Below are positions 28,103 to 36,492 of a stretch of 64,000 nucleotides of DNA, in pieces. The first letter of the stretch is position 1. Each line of letters opens with the position of its first letter. The stretch spans positions 62,001 to 126,000 of the forward strand of contig JAURLX010000019.1 in assembly GCA_030830965.1 (NCBI GenBank), given 5' to 3'. The position numbers and the translations under genes were made by a program. The notes below the pieces were generated by a model. The model did not search any database, was not told the origin of the DNA, and saw nothing but the letters and a program-made list of their open reading frames with translations. The DNA is from Verrucomicrobiota bacterium. Lineage in GTDB: Bacteria > Verrucomicrobiota > Verrucomicrobiia > Opitutales > UBA953.

Positions 28103-28963
28103 GTGTCCCGTCCCTTTCCACTCTGCCTGCTGACGCTCGCCGCCTTGGCTTCGGGCGCGCCGCAGCCTGCCGCGCCGGTCACCAGCGGCTTCACGGTGAC
28201 GACCGAGGGGGGTGTCGAAGGCAAGCAGGTCATCCACTATGACGCGCAGGGCAGGCCCGTGGGCGGCAATGTCCAGCCTCCTCCCATGAAGGTTCGCTCC
28301 GATGGTCCGCCGTCAGGGGTTCCCGCCCCGCCCCCCGTCAAGGGCTCGACGCCGCCTGCTCCGGCCGCCGTCAAGGGCCCCGCTGGCATGGTCACCTCGG
28401 ACGGGCGCCGGCTTCCCTTCACGATGCAGGGCAACGGCGTGAAGAATGTCGACGCATCGGTCGATCCTGATGCCGCGTTGCGCTCCATCGGCAAGCCCAA
28501 CGACCTGGCCACCCGACGTTTCGACGCAGGCAAGGCGCCCATCGACATGGACCCTCGCTATTCGCGCGCCGACCTCGTCACGCTCGAATCTTGGCATGGC
28601 CGGTTTGACACGTTCGGACGTCCGCGCGCGGACATCGAGCTGCGCGACGACCTCGATGCCGCGGTGCGTCCTAAGAACGTCATGACCGTCAAGGCCGTCG
28701 CCCGGGAGACCTCTGCGCTTTCCGGAACCACCGCCTCCATCCTCGGGTTCGGCTCCCGTGAGAAACCCCGTCCGACCGACGTCATCGACACGACGCCCCG
28801 CGCCCCGAAGCTGTCCGAGCGTGCCGCCAAGAGCCTCGACCAAATCTCGATGCAGGATATCAACCGCTTCCAGTTCCGTCGCAGCCGCTCGGACGCCCCG
28901 GGCATTCCGACCGTAAGGCCGGGCTCCGAATCCATACAAACGACTGGTTCTGAGCGGCGTTAG
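28103..28963 (+). CDS. Hypothetical secreted proline-rich protein
   Basis: No family recognised. The GTG at 28103 gives 286 residues beginning with a signal peptide (SRPFPLCLLTLAALASGAP). Next comes a low-complexity Pro/Val/Lys segment (about residues 50-90, PPPVKG and TPPAPAAVKG). A polar, Arg/Asp-rich second half with no membrane helix follows (RRFDAGKAPIDMDPRYSRADL, FGRPRADIELRDDLD). In-frame GTGs slightly upstream (near 28073) would place charged residues before the signal peptide and are less likely. It is 43 bases after glgP and 60 before the adenylate-kinase-like gene, so it could be the third gene of that plus-strand unit. Probably periplasmic or cell-surface. Confidence 0.6.
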   Translation: MSRPFPLCLLTLAALASGAPQPAAPVTSGFTVTTEGGVEGKQVIHYDAQGRPVGGNVQPPPMKVRSDGPPSGVPAPPPVKGSTPPAPAAVKGPAGMVTSDGRRLPFTMQGNGVKNVDASVDPDAALRSIGKPNDLATRRFDAGKAPIDMDPRYSRADLVTLESWHGRFDTFGRPRADIELRDDLDAAVRPKNVMTVKAVARETSALSGTTASILGFGSREKPRPTDVIDTTPRAPKLSERAAKSLDQISMQDINRFQFRRSRSDAPGIPTVRPGSESIQTTGSERR

Positions 28964-29023
28964 CCCTTTTTTCGCCTCGCACGGCGGGGCGGGGCGGTGT
29001 TACCTCTCCGCCTTTGCCCCTGC

Positions 29024-30232
29024 ATGAGCGAATCGCAACCCAGACCCTCCGGCAACGGAGTGAGCGACCTGGAGGTCAAGGATGGCCAGATCATCTTTGA
29101 TGCCGTCTGGTCCAGTCTGGAGAAGGAGTTCGGTCGGGAGAAGCTTTCCTTCCCTCGGGAGATCTTCTGGCTCAACGGCGCGCCGGGCGCGGGCAAGGGC
29201 ACCAACACCCAGTTCATCCTGAAGTACCGGGATTACGACGCCGAGCCGGTCGTCGTCAGCGACCTCCTCTCCAGCCCCGAGGCCCGCAAGCGCATCGACG
29301 CCGGGATGCTCGTCGGCGACCGCGAGGTCGTGGAGCTTCTTTTTCGCAAGCTGCTCTCCGCAGAGTACGAAAGCGGTGCCATCGTCGACGGCTTCCCGCG
29401 CTCGATGGTGCAGGTGGAGTGCCTCAAGCACCTCTTCGCCAGGCTCAACGACCTCCGCACGGAATTCCGGGGCACGGCCCACGGGCCGCGTTTCCCCAAG
29501 CCGCATTTCCACATCCTCGTCCTGTTCGTCGACGAGAACGAGTCGGTCCGTCGCCAGATCAAGCGCGGACTCGAGGCCCAGGAGGCCAACGAGAAGGCGC
29601 GCCGGGAGGGGCAGCCCGCCCCCCATGAGGTCCGCAAGACCGACCTCAGCGAGGAGGCGGCCCGCAACCGCTACCGGGTCTTCAAGGAGCGCACCTACGA
29701 GCCGCTGCAGTCGTTGCGGACCATCTTCCACTACCACTTCATCAACGCCCAGGGCACGTTGCCCGAGGTGCAGGCGCGCATCATCAAGGAGCTCCAGTAC
29801 CAGAGCTCGCTGGAGCTCTCCGAGGAGAGCCATGACCTCATCTCGCCCATCCCCCTGGCCTCGCAGATCGTCCAGCACGCCCGGCAGGATCTCGTCCGTC
29901 GCCTCGACGACTACGCCGAGCGCAACGCCGAAATCTTCCGTCAGGTGATCGAGCTGATCCAGGGCAAGTTCCTGCCCATCATCAAGGCCCATGCGATCTC
30001 GGGCCAGGCGCACGTAAACATCGAGACCCCGGTCTTCGACGACCCGCTCGCGATCTCCATGTTCATCGACATCTTCTCCGAACGGGGTTTCCACGCCGTG
30101 GTCGACCAGCACCGCATCGAGATTCCCGAGACCATCGTCGCCGGCACCGGTAAGGTGATCACACGGGTCAAGAAGGTCTGGCGCGTGTCGATCCGCTTCG
30201 AGGGCTCCGAGATCCGCCGCGGCGGCGCCTGA
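29024..30232 (+). CDS. Adenylate-kinase-like nucleoside monophosphate kinase with long C-terminal extension
   Basis: Protein of 402 residues (ATG at 29024). The P-loop GAPGAGKGT is at residues 52-60, the NMP-binding turn and DGFPR motif at 122-126, and VLFVDENESVRRQIKRG corresponds to the strand-helix before the LID, so the N-terminal 240 residues have an adenylate-kinase fold. Ordinary adenylate kinases are about 190-220 residues; here a preceding 45-residue segment and a C-terminal region of about 150 residues (from LISPIPLASQIVQHARQDL) are extra and resemble nothing I know. It may phosphorylate a nucleotide other than AMP or be regulatory. It converges with the beta-helix gene, whose stop lies two bases beyond. 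Confidence 0.75.
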   Translation: MSESQPRPSGNGVSDLEVKDGQIIFDAVWSSLEKEFGREKLSFPREIFWLNGAPGAGKGTNTQFILKYRDYDAEPVVVSDLLSSPEARKRIDAGMLVGDREVVELLFRKLLSAEYESGAIVDGFPRSMVQVECLKHLFARLNDLRTEFRGTAHGPRFPKPHFHILVLFVDENESVRRQIKRGLEAQEANEKARREGQPAPHEVRKTDLSEEAARNRYRVFKERTYEPLQSLRTIFHYHFINAQGTLPEVQARIIKELQYQSSLELSEESHDLISPIPLASQIVQHARQDLVRRLDDYAERNAEIFRQVIELIQGKFLPIIKAHAISGQAHVNIETPVFDDPLAISMFIDIFSERGFHAVVDQHRIEIPETIVAGTGKVITRVKKVWRVSIRFEGSEIRRGGA

Positions 30233-30234
30233 GC

Positions 30235-31614
30235 CTACCGCGCGGTCGACGGCCCGGATTCGATCCGGTTGTCCTCGCCGCCCTGGACGAGCAGGGGTGC
30301 CGCGGGGTTTCGTCCGCCGGCCGGTCGGTCGTCGCGCAGGAGGTTGCCTGACACGAGGCTGCGGCTGAGGCGGGTGAGCCGCAGGGCGTGCCCGTCGCTG
30401 TCGAGGATGCTGTTGTCCGTGATCCGGAGGCGGGCGCCGTCCTCGACGTCCACGGCGGCCTCCCGCCCGCGGACGCCGACCACGACGTTGCCGGAGAAGG
30501 CGGAGTCGTTCACGCGCCGCAGCAGGACGCCGTTCTTCTCGGCTAGGCCGTTGCCGTTGACGAGGTAGCGCGGATTGCGGTCGAAGTTGTTCCCGGAGAT
30601 GACGACATTCTGGCTGTCCTCGACGAGCAAGTCGTGGTCGAAGCCCTCCCAGAAGGTGTTCGCCGACACGGTGACGCCCCGGGACTGGCGAATCTCGACG
30701 TTCACCTGCACGTCGCTGAATACGTTGCCGACGATGGTCACGTGCCCCTCGCGGGTGTGCTCGCGGCCTTCGCGACGGAGCAGCGAGGGGTCCGTACCGG
30801 CGCCCAGGAGCCGGATATTGGCGGACCCGGGCGCCTTGTGGGTGTGCTGGATGGTGCAGCCGGTGACGGCGACTTCGGCGATCGAGCCGCCGGTGGAGTC
30901 CAGGAGGATGTTGGCCGAGGGCGGGCCGTTCTCGTCGTGGTTAGCCTCGATGTCGCAGGTGCCGACGTGCAGGTTGCGCACCTCGCCGCCGATGGCGACG
31001 ATGCCGCCGCCGAGGTTGTAGCTGATGTGGCAGCCGGTGACGTTGGTCTGGTGCTGGTTGACGCGGTCGAGGAAAAGGCCGACGCCACGGTTGCGGTACA
31101 GGTGGCAGTCGGCGACGACCACGTTGCGGTTGCGTTCGGTCAGGTGGATGCCGTGCCGGCATTCGCGGATGGTCAGGCGCGCGAGGGTGAGCTGCATCGT
31201 GCCGCTGGCTTCGATGCCGTTCGCCCCGGGATGCGCTCCGATGATCTCGAAGCCTTGGATGAGGGGCGTGCGTTGGGCCCAGGTCTCGGGTTTGAAGGAC
31301 TTGGGCGCCGCGGTGCCGCCGTGCGTTCCGACGACCTTCAGGGCCGGTCCCGGGCCCTCCATGACGAGCGTGGCAGTGCCGTCGGACGATATCCCCGCGG
31401 CGCCGAGCTTGGCGAGGTCGACCGTGACCGTCTTCGTCAGCCGGTAGCGTCCCTTGGGCAGCTGCACGCTGCCGCCCGCGTCAACGAGCTTCTGGAGGGC
31501 AGCGGAGTCATCCGCCCGCCCGTCGCCGACGAGCGTCTGGGCGGACATCGCCGCGGGCGTCGCCAGCAGGACCAGCCCGACCGCGATCCGGATGAGGCGG
31601 GCCGGCGAATTCAC
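30235..31614 (-). CDS. Secreted right-handed beta-helix protein
   Basis: Protein of 459 residues starting at a GTG that overlaps the upstream esterase stop (GTGA). A signal peptide (about residues 1-25, ending AAMSAQ) leads into GDGRADDSAALQKLVDAGG, the opening typical of pectate-lyase-like/GH28-type beta-helix proteins. Then come many repeated Asn/Gly-rich rungs (LTIRECRHGIHLTERNRNVVV, VVISGNNFDRNPRYLVNGNG) of the NosD/parallel beta-helix kind. No glycosidase catalytic residues can be assigned with confidence. With two esterases upstream in the same operon it probably binds or cleaves a decorated polysaccharide outside the cytoplasm. Confidence 0.75.
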   Translation of the reverse strand: MNSPARLIRIAVGLVLLATPAAMSAQTLVGDGRADDSAALQKLVDAGGSVQLPKGRYRLTKTVTVDLAKLGAAGISSDGTATLVMEGPGPALKVVGTHGGTAAPKSFKPETWAQRTPLIQGFEIIGAHPGANGIEASGTMQLTLARLTIRECRHGIHLTERNRNVVVADCHLYRNRGVGLFLDRVNQHQTNVTGCHISYNLGGGIVAIGGEVRNLHVGTCDIEANHDENGPPSANILLDSTGGSIAEVAVTGCTIQHTHKAPGSANIRLLGAGTDPSLLRREGREHTREGHVTIVGNVFSDVQVNVEIRQSRGVTVSANTFWEGFDHDLLVEDSQNVVISGNNFDRNPRYLVNGNGLAEKNGVLLRRVNDSAFSGNVVVGVRGREAAVDVEDGARLRITDNSILDSDGHALRLTRLSRSLVSGNLLRDDRPAGGRNPAAPLLVQGGEDNRIESGPSTAR

Positions 31615-32657
31615 TGCTTGAGCAGTTCGACCATGGCTCGGCCCATCGCTTCTCCTACGGCCATGTAGGTCTCGGCGTTGCCGTTGTAATGGCTGTTGCC
31701 CGAGCCGCCCTTGGACAGCGGGTGCGCGTAGACCGTCGCGACGTTGCCCTTGAACTCAGGATGCCTCCCGGCGGCCCCGTCGACCGCCAGCTGCGCCTCG
31801 AGGATGCGGCCGCCGTTGCCGCCTGAGCCCTTCACGGCTTCGCCCAGGGTCGCCAGCACGAACTTGGCATCGGGGGCGTCAAAATCCTTGCGCAGCTGCT
31901 TGATGAAGCGGACGAGATTGGCCTCGTAGGCCGACGCGTGCCCGGCGTTTCCGCCGTCCTTCTCGCCCTGCCAGAAGAAGAAGCCCGCCACCACGTGCCG
32001 CTGAGAGCCGGGGCAGTGCTTGGGCAGCTCCGACAGGATCTTCTTGGCGTTGGCGACGTCGTCGTCGTACTGCTTCCCGGCGTACCACTCGATGGGCTTG
32101 CCTTTCTTGTCGAGCCAGGCCGCGGGCGGCGGCGTCTCGATTCCCTTGGCGGGGTCCGCCGGCCAGGAATCAGGCTTTTCCTTGTAGGCGGCGTGGACTT
32201 TGCCGTCGAAGAGGACACGTCCGCTGCCGGGCGGGAGCAGGTCCCAGCCGAGGCTGCGGTTGCCGATGCAGCTCTTGAGCAGCATCACCGTCTCGGGGAC
32301 GGCGTCGCCGAGGACATGTCCGATGCCGTACTCCGGGCCGAGCGTACGGCCACCGACCTTGAGCCACTCGTCGTTGAAGATCTGCATGCCGCCCCCGCGC
32401 CCGACCATTACGCGTACGTTGCGAACGTCTTCCCGGGTCTTCCATGCGCCCTGTGCGTCGACGAGATAGGGGAACAGACCCTTGGTCTTCACCGCATGCT
32501 CGAGCGATCCGTCGGGGCCGCTGACCTTGCCCAGGCCCAGCATGTTCGACTGCCCCATGAGGATGAAGACCTGCACGGGCTTCTGTGCTTCGGCCTGGGC
32601 CAGCCCCAACGTGGCGGCAACCAGGATTCCGAGGGAGAGGAGGGTTCTCATGTTCAT
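31611..32657 (-). CDS. Secreted SGNH-type carbohydrate esterase (sialate O-acetylesterase family)
   Basis: Exported esterase of 348 residues. The signal peptide MRTLLSLGILVAATLGLAQA (from the second ATG at 32651, the likelier start) is followed by VQVFILMGQSNMLGLGKV, with the catalytic Ser in the GQSN block I motif of the SASA domain. Later motifs include VAGFFFWQGEKDG (block with the conserved Gln/Glu) and SHYNGNAETYMAVGEAMG containing the C-terminal His. Family members remove O-acetyl groups from sialic acid or from plant and algal polysaccharides, and the latter is more likely here. Overlaps both neighbours (ATGA upstream, GTGA downstream). Confidence 0.85.
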   Translation of the reverse strand: MNMRTLLSLGILVAATLGLAQAEAQKPVQVFILMGQSNMLGLGKVSGPDGSLEHAVKTKGLFPYLVDAQGAWKTREDVRNVRVMVGRGGGMQIFNDEWLKVGGRTLGPEYGIGHVLGDAVPETVMLLKSCIGNRSLGWDLLPPGSGRVLFDGKVHAAYKEKPDSWPADPAKGIETPPPAAWLDKKGKPIEWYAGKQYDDDVANAKKILSELPKHCPGSQRHVVAGFFFWQGEKDGGNAGHASAYEANLVRFIKQLRKDFDAPDAKFVLATLGEAVKGSGGNGGRILEAQLAVDGAAGRHPEFKGNVATVYAHPLSKGGSGNSHYNGNAETYMAVGEAMGRAMVELLKQ

Positions 32658-33529
32658 TTGGAGGGATTGAGGAAGCTCTCAGCGCGCATCCATTCCGCGG
32701 CCGCCTTCGTCCATCCGTCGACGGGGAACTTGGTCTGGCGGGTGCCGAAGCCGTGCCCGCCCTTGGAGTAGACGTGGATCTCGGCCGGGAGGTTCTGTCG
32801 CTTGTATTCGATGTAGAGCTTCGCCGCTTCGAGGGGGTTGGCGCCGTCGTTGTGGGCGACCACGAAGAAGCAGGGCGGAGCATCGGCCGGGACGGAGAAG
32901 CCCTCGCGGAACCTGGTCTTGTCCTCCTTCTCGAGGAAGCCGCCGCCGTAGACGAAGATCGTGAAGTCCGGGCCGCGCGGGTCGTCGACGCCGTCCTTCT
33001 GCACGTAGGTGCGGGGCGTGCGGTCCCAGGAGGCGTGGCCGACGAGGTTGGCCCCGGCGGAAAAGCCGATCACGCCGACGCGCTTCGGGTCGATGTTCCA
33101 TTCCTTGGCGTGGGCGCGCACGAGGCCGAGCGAGCGCTGCAGGTCCTGGACCGGATAGTTGTGGGGCAGCGTCTCGTCCGCCGTCGGGGTGCGGTAGCGG
33201 AGGAGGATGCCCGTGACGCCGATGCTGTTGAGCCATTCGCAGACGCCCGTGCCTTCGTTCTTGGTCGAGAGGAACCAGTAGCCCCCGCCCGGGCAGACGA
33301 TGACCGCCGCGCCGTTCGGGTTGGCGGCCGGGTAGACCGTGATCGAAGGCTCATCGATGTGCGTCTCATGGCCGGCGTAGCTGCCTTTCGGGCCGATACG
33401 GTCGAGCACCGACTTCGAGGGCGCGACGCGCTTGCCCGGGGCGCCTTCGGGCCAGAGGGGCAGGACGGTTTCGGCGGCGTGGGCGCCAGCGCAGGCAAGG
33501 GCCAGGAAGAGGAGTGTGTGGGGGCGCAT
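32654..33529 (-). CDS. Secreted alpha/beta-hydrolase (acetyl-xylan esterase-like)
   Basis: Exported hydrolase of 291 residues from the ATG at 33529; a more distal in-frame ATG at 33562 would precede the signal peptide with charged residues. The signal peptide ends CAGAHA. The fold shows the oxyanion strand VIVCPGGGYWFLS, the nucleophile elbow IGFSAGANL (Ser near residue 157), an Asp in VAHNDGANPLEAA and the catalytic His in SKGGHGFG. The PGGGY start and the linked PLWPEGAPG segment are typical of BD-FAE/acetyl-xylan-esterase-like enzymes of polysaccharide-degrading bacteria. First gene of the three-gene module; exact substrate unknown. Confidence 0.85.
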   Translation of the reverse strand: MRPHTLLFLALACAGAHAAETVLPLWPEGAPGKRVAPSKSVLDRIGPKGSYAGHETHIDEPSITVYPAANPNGAAVIVCPGGGYWFLSTKNEGTGVCEWLNSIGVTGILLRYRTPTADETLPHNYPVQDLQRSLGLVRAHAKEWNIDPKRVGVIGFSAGANLVGHASWDRTPRTYVQKDGVDDPRGPDFTIFVYGGGFLEKEDKTRFREGFSVPADAPPCFFVVAHNDGANPLEAAKLYIEYKRQNLPAEIHVYSKGGHGFGTRQTKFPVDGWTKAAAEWMRAESFLNPSK

Positions 33530-33575
33530 CGGGGTACGACCCGAGAACAGCACAGCTGGCAAGGCGTGCCAAACA

Positions 33576-33601
33576 AAGAAGCGGCCGTCCGGCCGCTTCT
33601 T
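33576..33601 (-). terminator. Rho-independent terminator after superoxide dismutase
   Basis: Perfect 12-base-pair inverted repeat (AAGAAGCGGCCG at 33576-33587 and its complement at 33590-33601) with a two-base spacer that in RNA would open into a small loop. On the minus strand the stem is followed by TTTGTTT. It lies 22 bases past the superoxide dismutase stop codon, which fits termination of that gene before the esterase module. Confidence 0.8.
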
Positions 33602-33623
33602 GGGGAAAAATCGTCGGAAATCC

Positions 33624-34346
33624 TCAGGCGATGGCCTTGACGTAGATCTCGTTGGCCTTCTTCCAGTCGACGACCTTCCAGAAGGCGTCCACGTAGTCGG
33701 GGCGTCGGTTCTGGTACTTGAGGTAGTAGGCGTGTTCCCAGACGTCGAGGGCTAGGATCGGGGTGCCGTTCACGTCGGCGACGCCCTTCATGAGGGGGCT
33801 GTCCTGGTTCGGCGTGGAGGTCACGGCGATGGACTTGTCGGCCTTGACGACGAGCCAGGCCCAGCCGGAACCGAAGCGCGTGGTCGCGGCGGCCTTGAAG
33901 GCGGCCTTGAGGCCCTTCTCGCCTTCGAGGCCACCGAAGGCCTTCTGGATGGCTTCGCCGAGGGCGCCGACGGGTTCGCCGCCGCCGTTCGGGGAGAGGA
34001 TGTTCCAGAAGAAGGTATGGTTGGCATGGCCGCCGGCGTTGTTGCGGACAGCGGTGCGGATCGACTCAGGGACCTTGGAGAGGTCGGCGATGAGGGCGTT
34101 AACGTCGGTCGGAGCGGCGAAGCCGGCTTCCTTGGCGAGGGCGGCGTTCAGGTTGGTGACGTAGGCGTTGTGGTGCTTGCCATGGTGGATCTCCATCGTC
34201 GCCTGGTCGATGTGCGGCTCGAGCGCGTTGTGAGGGTAGGGCAGGGGTGCGAGGGTGTAGCTCATGGTGGAATTGGCGGCGTGAAGGCGGGCGGTGACGG
34301 CGAGGGCCGCCGCGGCGGCGGAGGCGATGAAGTCGCGTCTTTGCAT
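33624..34346 (-). CDS. Superoxide dismutase (Fe/Mn) with Tat-type signal peptide
   Basis: Metalloenzyme of 240 residues that dismutates superoxide. The first 23 residues are a twin-arginine style signal ([22 protein letters not shown]), so the enzyme is predicted to be exported folded with its metal. The mature part has all ligands in place: His in MEIHHGKHH, His in [13 protein letters not shown], and Asp and His in [24 protein letters not shown]. Length of the mature part (about 215) is normal. Metal choice (Fe or Mn) cannot be fixed from these motifs. It ends at a clear terminator and lies 31 bases after tadA. Confidence 0.93.
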   Translation of the reverse strand: MQRRDFIASAAAAALAVTARLHAANSTMSYTLAPLPYPHNALEPHIDQATMEIHHGKHHNAYVTNLNAALAKEAGFAAPTDVNALIADLSKVPESIRTAVRNNAGGHANHTFFWNILSPNGGGEPVGALGEAIQKAFGGLEGEKGLKAAFKAAATTRFGSGWAWLVVKADKSIAVTSTPNQDSPLMKGVADVNGTPILALDVWEHAYYLKYQNRRPDYVDAFWKVVDWKKANEIYVKAIA

Positions 34347-34377
34347 TGCAATGAACGATGCTGAATTGTCGCCGGGG

Positions 34378-34923
34378 TCAAGCCGTGCCGAGGCCGTCCT
34401 TGCCCCGCTTCAGCTCGAAATAGGCGCGGAGGATGTCTCGGCAGGGGCCTTCGAGGACGCCGGTCGTCACTGCGACGCGATGATTGAGCCGGGGTAGCTC
34501 ATGAAGGGAAGTCGCTCCGCCCATGCAGCCCATCTTGGGGTCGCCCCATCCGTAGATCACCCGCCCGAGCCGGCTCATGATCGTGGCGCCTGCGCACATC
34601 GGGCAGGGCTCCTTGGTCACGTAGAGTTCACATTCGTTCAGCCGCCAGTCCCCCACCTTCCTTGCCGCCTGGGTGATGGCCAGCATCTCGGCGTGGGCCG
34701 TGGGGTCCTGGGCCCGTTCGACCTCGTTGTGCGAGGCTGCGATGACCTCGCCTGCTCGCACCACCACCGCGCCGACCGGGACCTCGTCGGCTCTCCATGC
34801 GTCCACGGCCAGGTTGAAGGCCAGCGACATGAAGAAGGCGTCATCCCTGGTCAGCTGGGAAGGGCGCAGCTTCTCGAAGGGGCAGGTCAGGCCCCGCGGG
34901 CCGTTGGTTTCGTCTCCAGCCAT
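34378..34923 (-). CDS. tadA: tRNA-specific adenosine deaminase
   Basis: Zinc deaminase that converts A34 to inosine in the anticodon of tRNA-Arg(ACG). The ATG at 34923 gives 181 residues, slightly longer than the usual 150-170 because of an N-terminal extension. Catalytic motifs are intact: AHAEML (His77, Glu79) and PCPMCAGA (Cys107, Cys110). [10 protein letters not shown] and NHEV-like SHNEVE precede them, as in TadA rather than other nucleoside deaminases. The frame stays open further upstream but the extra residues are not conserved-looking and overlap the infA promoter region. Divergent from infA across about 100 bases. Confidence 0.93.
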   Translation of the reverse strand: MAGDETNGPRGLTCPFEKLRPSQLTRDDAFFMSLAFNLAVDAWRADEVPVGAVVVRAGEVIAASHNEVERAQDPTAHAEMLAITQAARKVGDWRLNECELYVTKEPCPMCAGATIMSRLGRVIYGWGDPKMGCMGGATSLHELPRLNHRVAVTTGVLEGPCRDILRAYFELKRGKDGLGTA

Positions 34924-35026
34924 GGTTCGACAATCCCCTGCGACGGGCGCTTGGCAAGAGGACAGGGCCGTCGCTGCAAGGGGGGTTGACTCCCGCAATC
35001 CTGCCCTCCCTACTCGGACCCCATAG

Positions 35027-35287
35027 ATGGCCGAAGAACCCGTAATTGAACTCGAAGGCAAGATTCTCCAGGTGCTGCCCGGCACCATGTTCCGGATCGA
35101 GCTGCCCAACAAGCACGTGGTGCTCGGACGGATCTCAGGCCGCCTTCGCAAGAACTTCATCCGCATCAACCCCGGGGACCGTGTGAAGGTGGAGATGAGC
35201 CCGTCGGATCTTTCTCAGGCTCGTATCGTGTTCAGGCTGAAGGAAACTTCCCGTCCGCCCGGCCCCCCGCCTCCTCGCCGGCGTTAA
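35027..35287 (+). CDS. infA: Translation initiation factor IF-1
   Basis: Ribosomal A-site factor of 86 residues. The S1-like OB fold is evident: [20 protein letters not shown], then a [34 protein letters not shown] block containing the basic loop. IF-1 is normally about 72 residues; here there is a short Pro/Arg tail ([11 protein letters not shown]) after the conserved IVFRLK end. Monocistronic: a terminator follows immediately, and a TTGACT at 34986 could be its -35 element, though no good -10 is seen. No clear Shine-Dalgarno sequence precedes the ATG. Confidence 0.95.
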   Translation: MAEEPVIELEGKILQVLPGTMFRIELPNKHVVLGRISGRLRKNFIRINPGDRVKVEMSPSDLSQARIVFRLKETSRPPGPPPPRRR

Positions 35288-35306
35288 ACCCTCCGGCAGG
35301 GTTTTG
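35286..35306 (+). terminator. Rho-independent terminator after infA
   Basis: Inverted repeat AAACCCT (35286-35292) - CCGGC - AGGGTTT (35298-35304) followed by TT. It begins inside the infA stop codon region and ends 57 bases before cysK, so infA and cysK are separate units. Confidence 0.75.
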
Positions 35307-35363
35307 GTTGCTACCGGGAGCAGCTTATCCTTTAAAGATGGGCTCACAACCCACGATTAAGCC

Positions 35364-36341
35364 ATGCCCGTATACAATAGCGTTCTGGACACCATCGGTC
35401 GGACCCCCCTCGTGCGTCTCAACCGTGTCACCGAGGGCCTGAAGGCCGAGGTGCTGGTTAAGCTCGAATTCTTCAACCCGCTTTCGAGCGTCAAAGACCG
35501 TATCGGTCGCGCGATGATCGACGCCGCCGAACGCGACGGTCACCTCAAGCCCGGGGGCACCATCGTGGAACCCACCTCTGGCAACACCGGCATCGCCCTC
35601 GCCTTCGTCGCCGCCGCCCGCGGCTACCGCTGCATCCTGACCATGCCCGAGACCATGTCGGTCGAGCGCCGCGTGCTGCTCCGCCTGCTCGGCGCCGAGA
35701 TCGTCCTCACCCCGGGCGCCAAGGGCATGCGCGGCGCCATCGAGCGCGCGACGCAGATCCGCGACGAATCGAAGGGCGCGGCGTTCATGCCGATGCAGTT
35801 CGACAACCCCGCCAACCCCGAGGTGCACCGGCGAACCACGGCCGAGGAGATCTGGAGCGACACGGCCGGACAGGTCGACGCAATCGTCTCCGGCGTCGGC
35901 ACCGGCGGAACCATCACGGGCGTGGCCTCCGTCATCAAGAGCCGGAATCCTCAATTCAAGGCCGTCGCAGTCGAGCCCTCCGCCAGCCCCGTCATCACCC
36001 AGACCCGTTCCTCCCAGCCCGTGCAGCCCGCTCCGCATAAGATCCAGGGCATCGGTGCCGGCTTCGTGCCCAAGAACTGCGACCTCTCCCTGGTCGACGA
36101 TGTCATCCAGGTCTCGAACGAGGACGCTTTTGCCACCGCGCAGGACGTCTCGGTCCGCGAGGGTCTTGCGGTCGGCATCTCCTCGGGGGCCAACATCTGG
36201 GCGGCCCTCCAGCTCGCCAGACGTCCTGAGTTCGCCGGCAAGCGCATCGTCACGATCGCCTGCTCGCCTTCCGAGCGCTACCTTTCGACCGCCTTGGCCG
36301 AGAAGGTCCGCGCCGAGGTGACCGCGCTCACGGCCTCCTGA
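35364..36341 (+). CDS. cysK: Cysteine synthase A (O-acetylserine sulfhydrylase)
   Basis: PLP enzyme that makes cysteine from O-acetylserine and sulfide, the end point of the sulfate assimilation genes found at 50-55 kb. The 325-residue product has the cofactor lysine in LSSVKDRIG (Lys44), the substrate loop PTSGNTGIA (about residues 70-78), the GTGGTITG phosphate-binding loop and the C-terminal [10 protein letters not shown]. Length and motifs are those of CysK rather than CysM or cystathionine beta-synthase. It stands alone between two terminators. A TTGGTT/TATCCT pair at 35303-35330 is a possible promoter. Confidence 0.95.
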   Translation: MPVYNSVLDTIGRTPLVRLNRVTEGLKAEVLVKLEFFNPLSSVKDRIGRAMIDAAERDGHLKPGGTIVEPTSGNTGIALAFVAAARGYRCILTMPETMSVERRVLLRLLGAEIVLTPGAKGMRGAIERATQIRDESKGAAFMPMQFDNPANPEVHRRTTAEEIWSDTAGQVDAIVSGVGTGGTITGVASVIKSRNPQFKAVAVEPSASPVITQTRSSQPVQPAPHKIQGIGAGFVPKNCDLSLVDDVIQVSNEDAFATAQDVSVREGLAVGISSGANIWAALQLARRPEFAGKRIVTIACSPSERYLSTALAEKVRAEVTALTAS

Positions 36342-36364
36342 GGCCGGCGCGACGGGCTTCATCC

Positions 36365-36395
36365 AGGGCGGGGGCCGCGGCTCCCGCCCTTTTTC
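36365..36395 (+). terminator. Rho-independent terminator after cysK
   Basis: Stem AGGGCGGG (36365-36372) with CCCGCCCT (36383-36390), a GC-rich loop, then TTTTT at 36391-36395. It begins 23 bases past the cysK stop and precedes the promoter region of the Y-family polymerase gene. Confidence 0.85.
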
Positions 36396-36400
36396 GTAAT

Positions 36401-36445
36401 TTGACATCCGGCCGCGGGACGTCTGGATGGTGAACGGGTGTTCAC
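36401..36445 (+). promoter_or_regulatory. Candidate LexA-type (SOS) operator and -35 element upstream of the Y-family polymerase
   Basis: A perfect TTGACA (36401-36406) is followed 23 bases later by the palindrome GTGAAC-GGGT-GTTCAC (36430-36445). The palindrome core GAAC-N4-GTTC, with spacer GGGT, fits the Gram-positive-type SOS box pattern GAACRNRYGTTC. It lies where a -10 element and transcription start would be, a typical repressor position, 47 bases before the polymerase start codon. I recall a reversed motif (TGTTC-N4-GAACA) being described for Verrucomicrobia, so which LexA would bind is uncertain. Confidence 0.5.
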
Positions 36446-36492
36446 ACGCACGAACAGAGGCGCTCCCGGCGCCGCCATCTGAGGAGGTCGCG

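Noticed and set aside
35304-35363. Possible riboswitch or leader upstream of cysK
   Set aside because: Only about 60 bases remain after the infA terminator and no conserved T-box, S-box or SAM-type core is visible; an ordinary short leader explains it.
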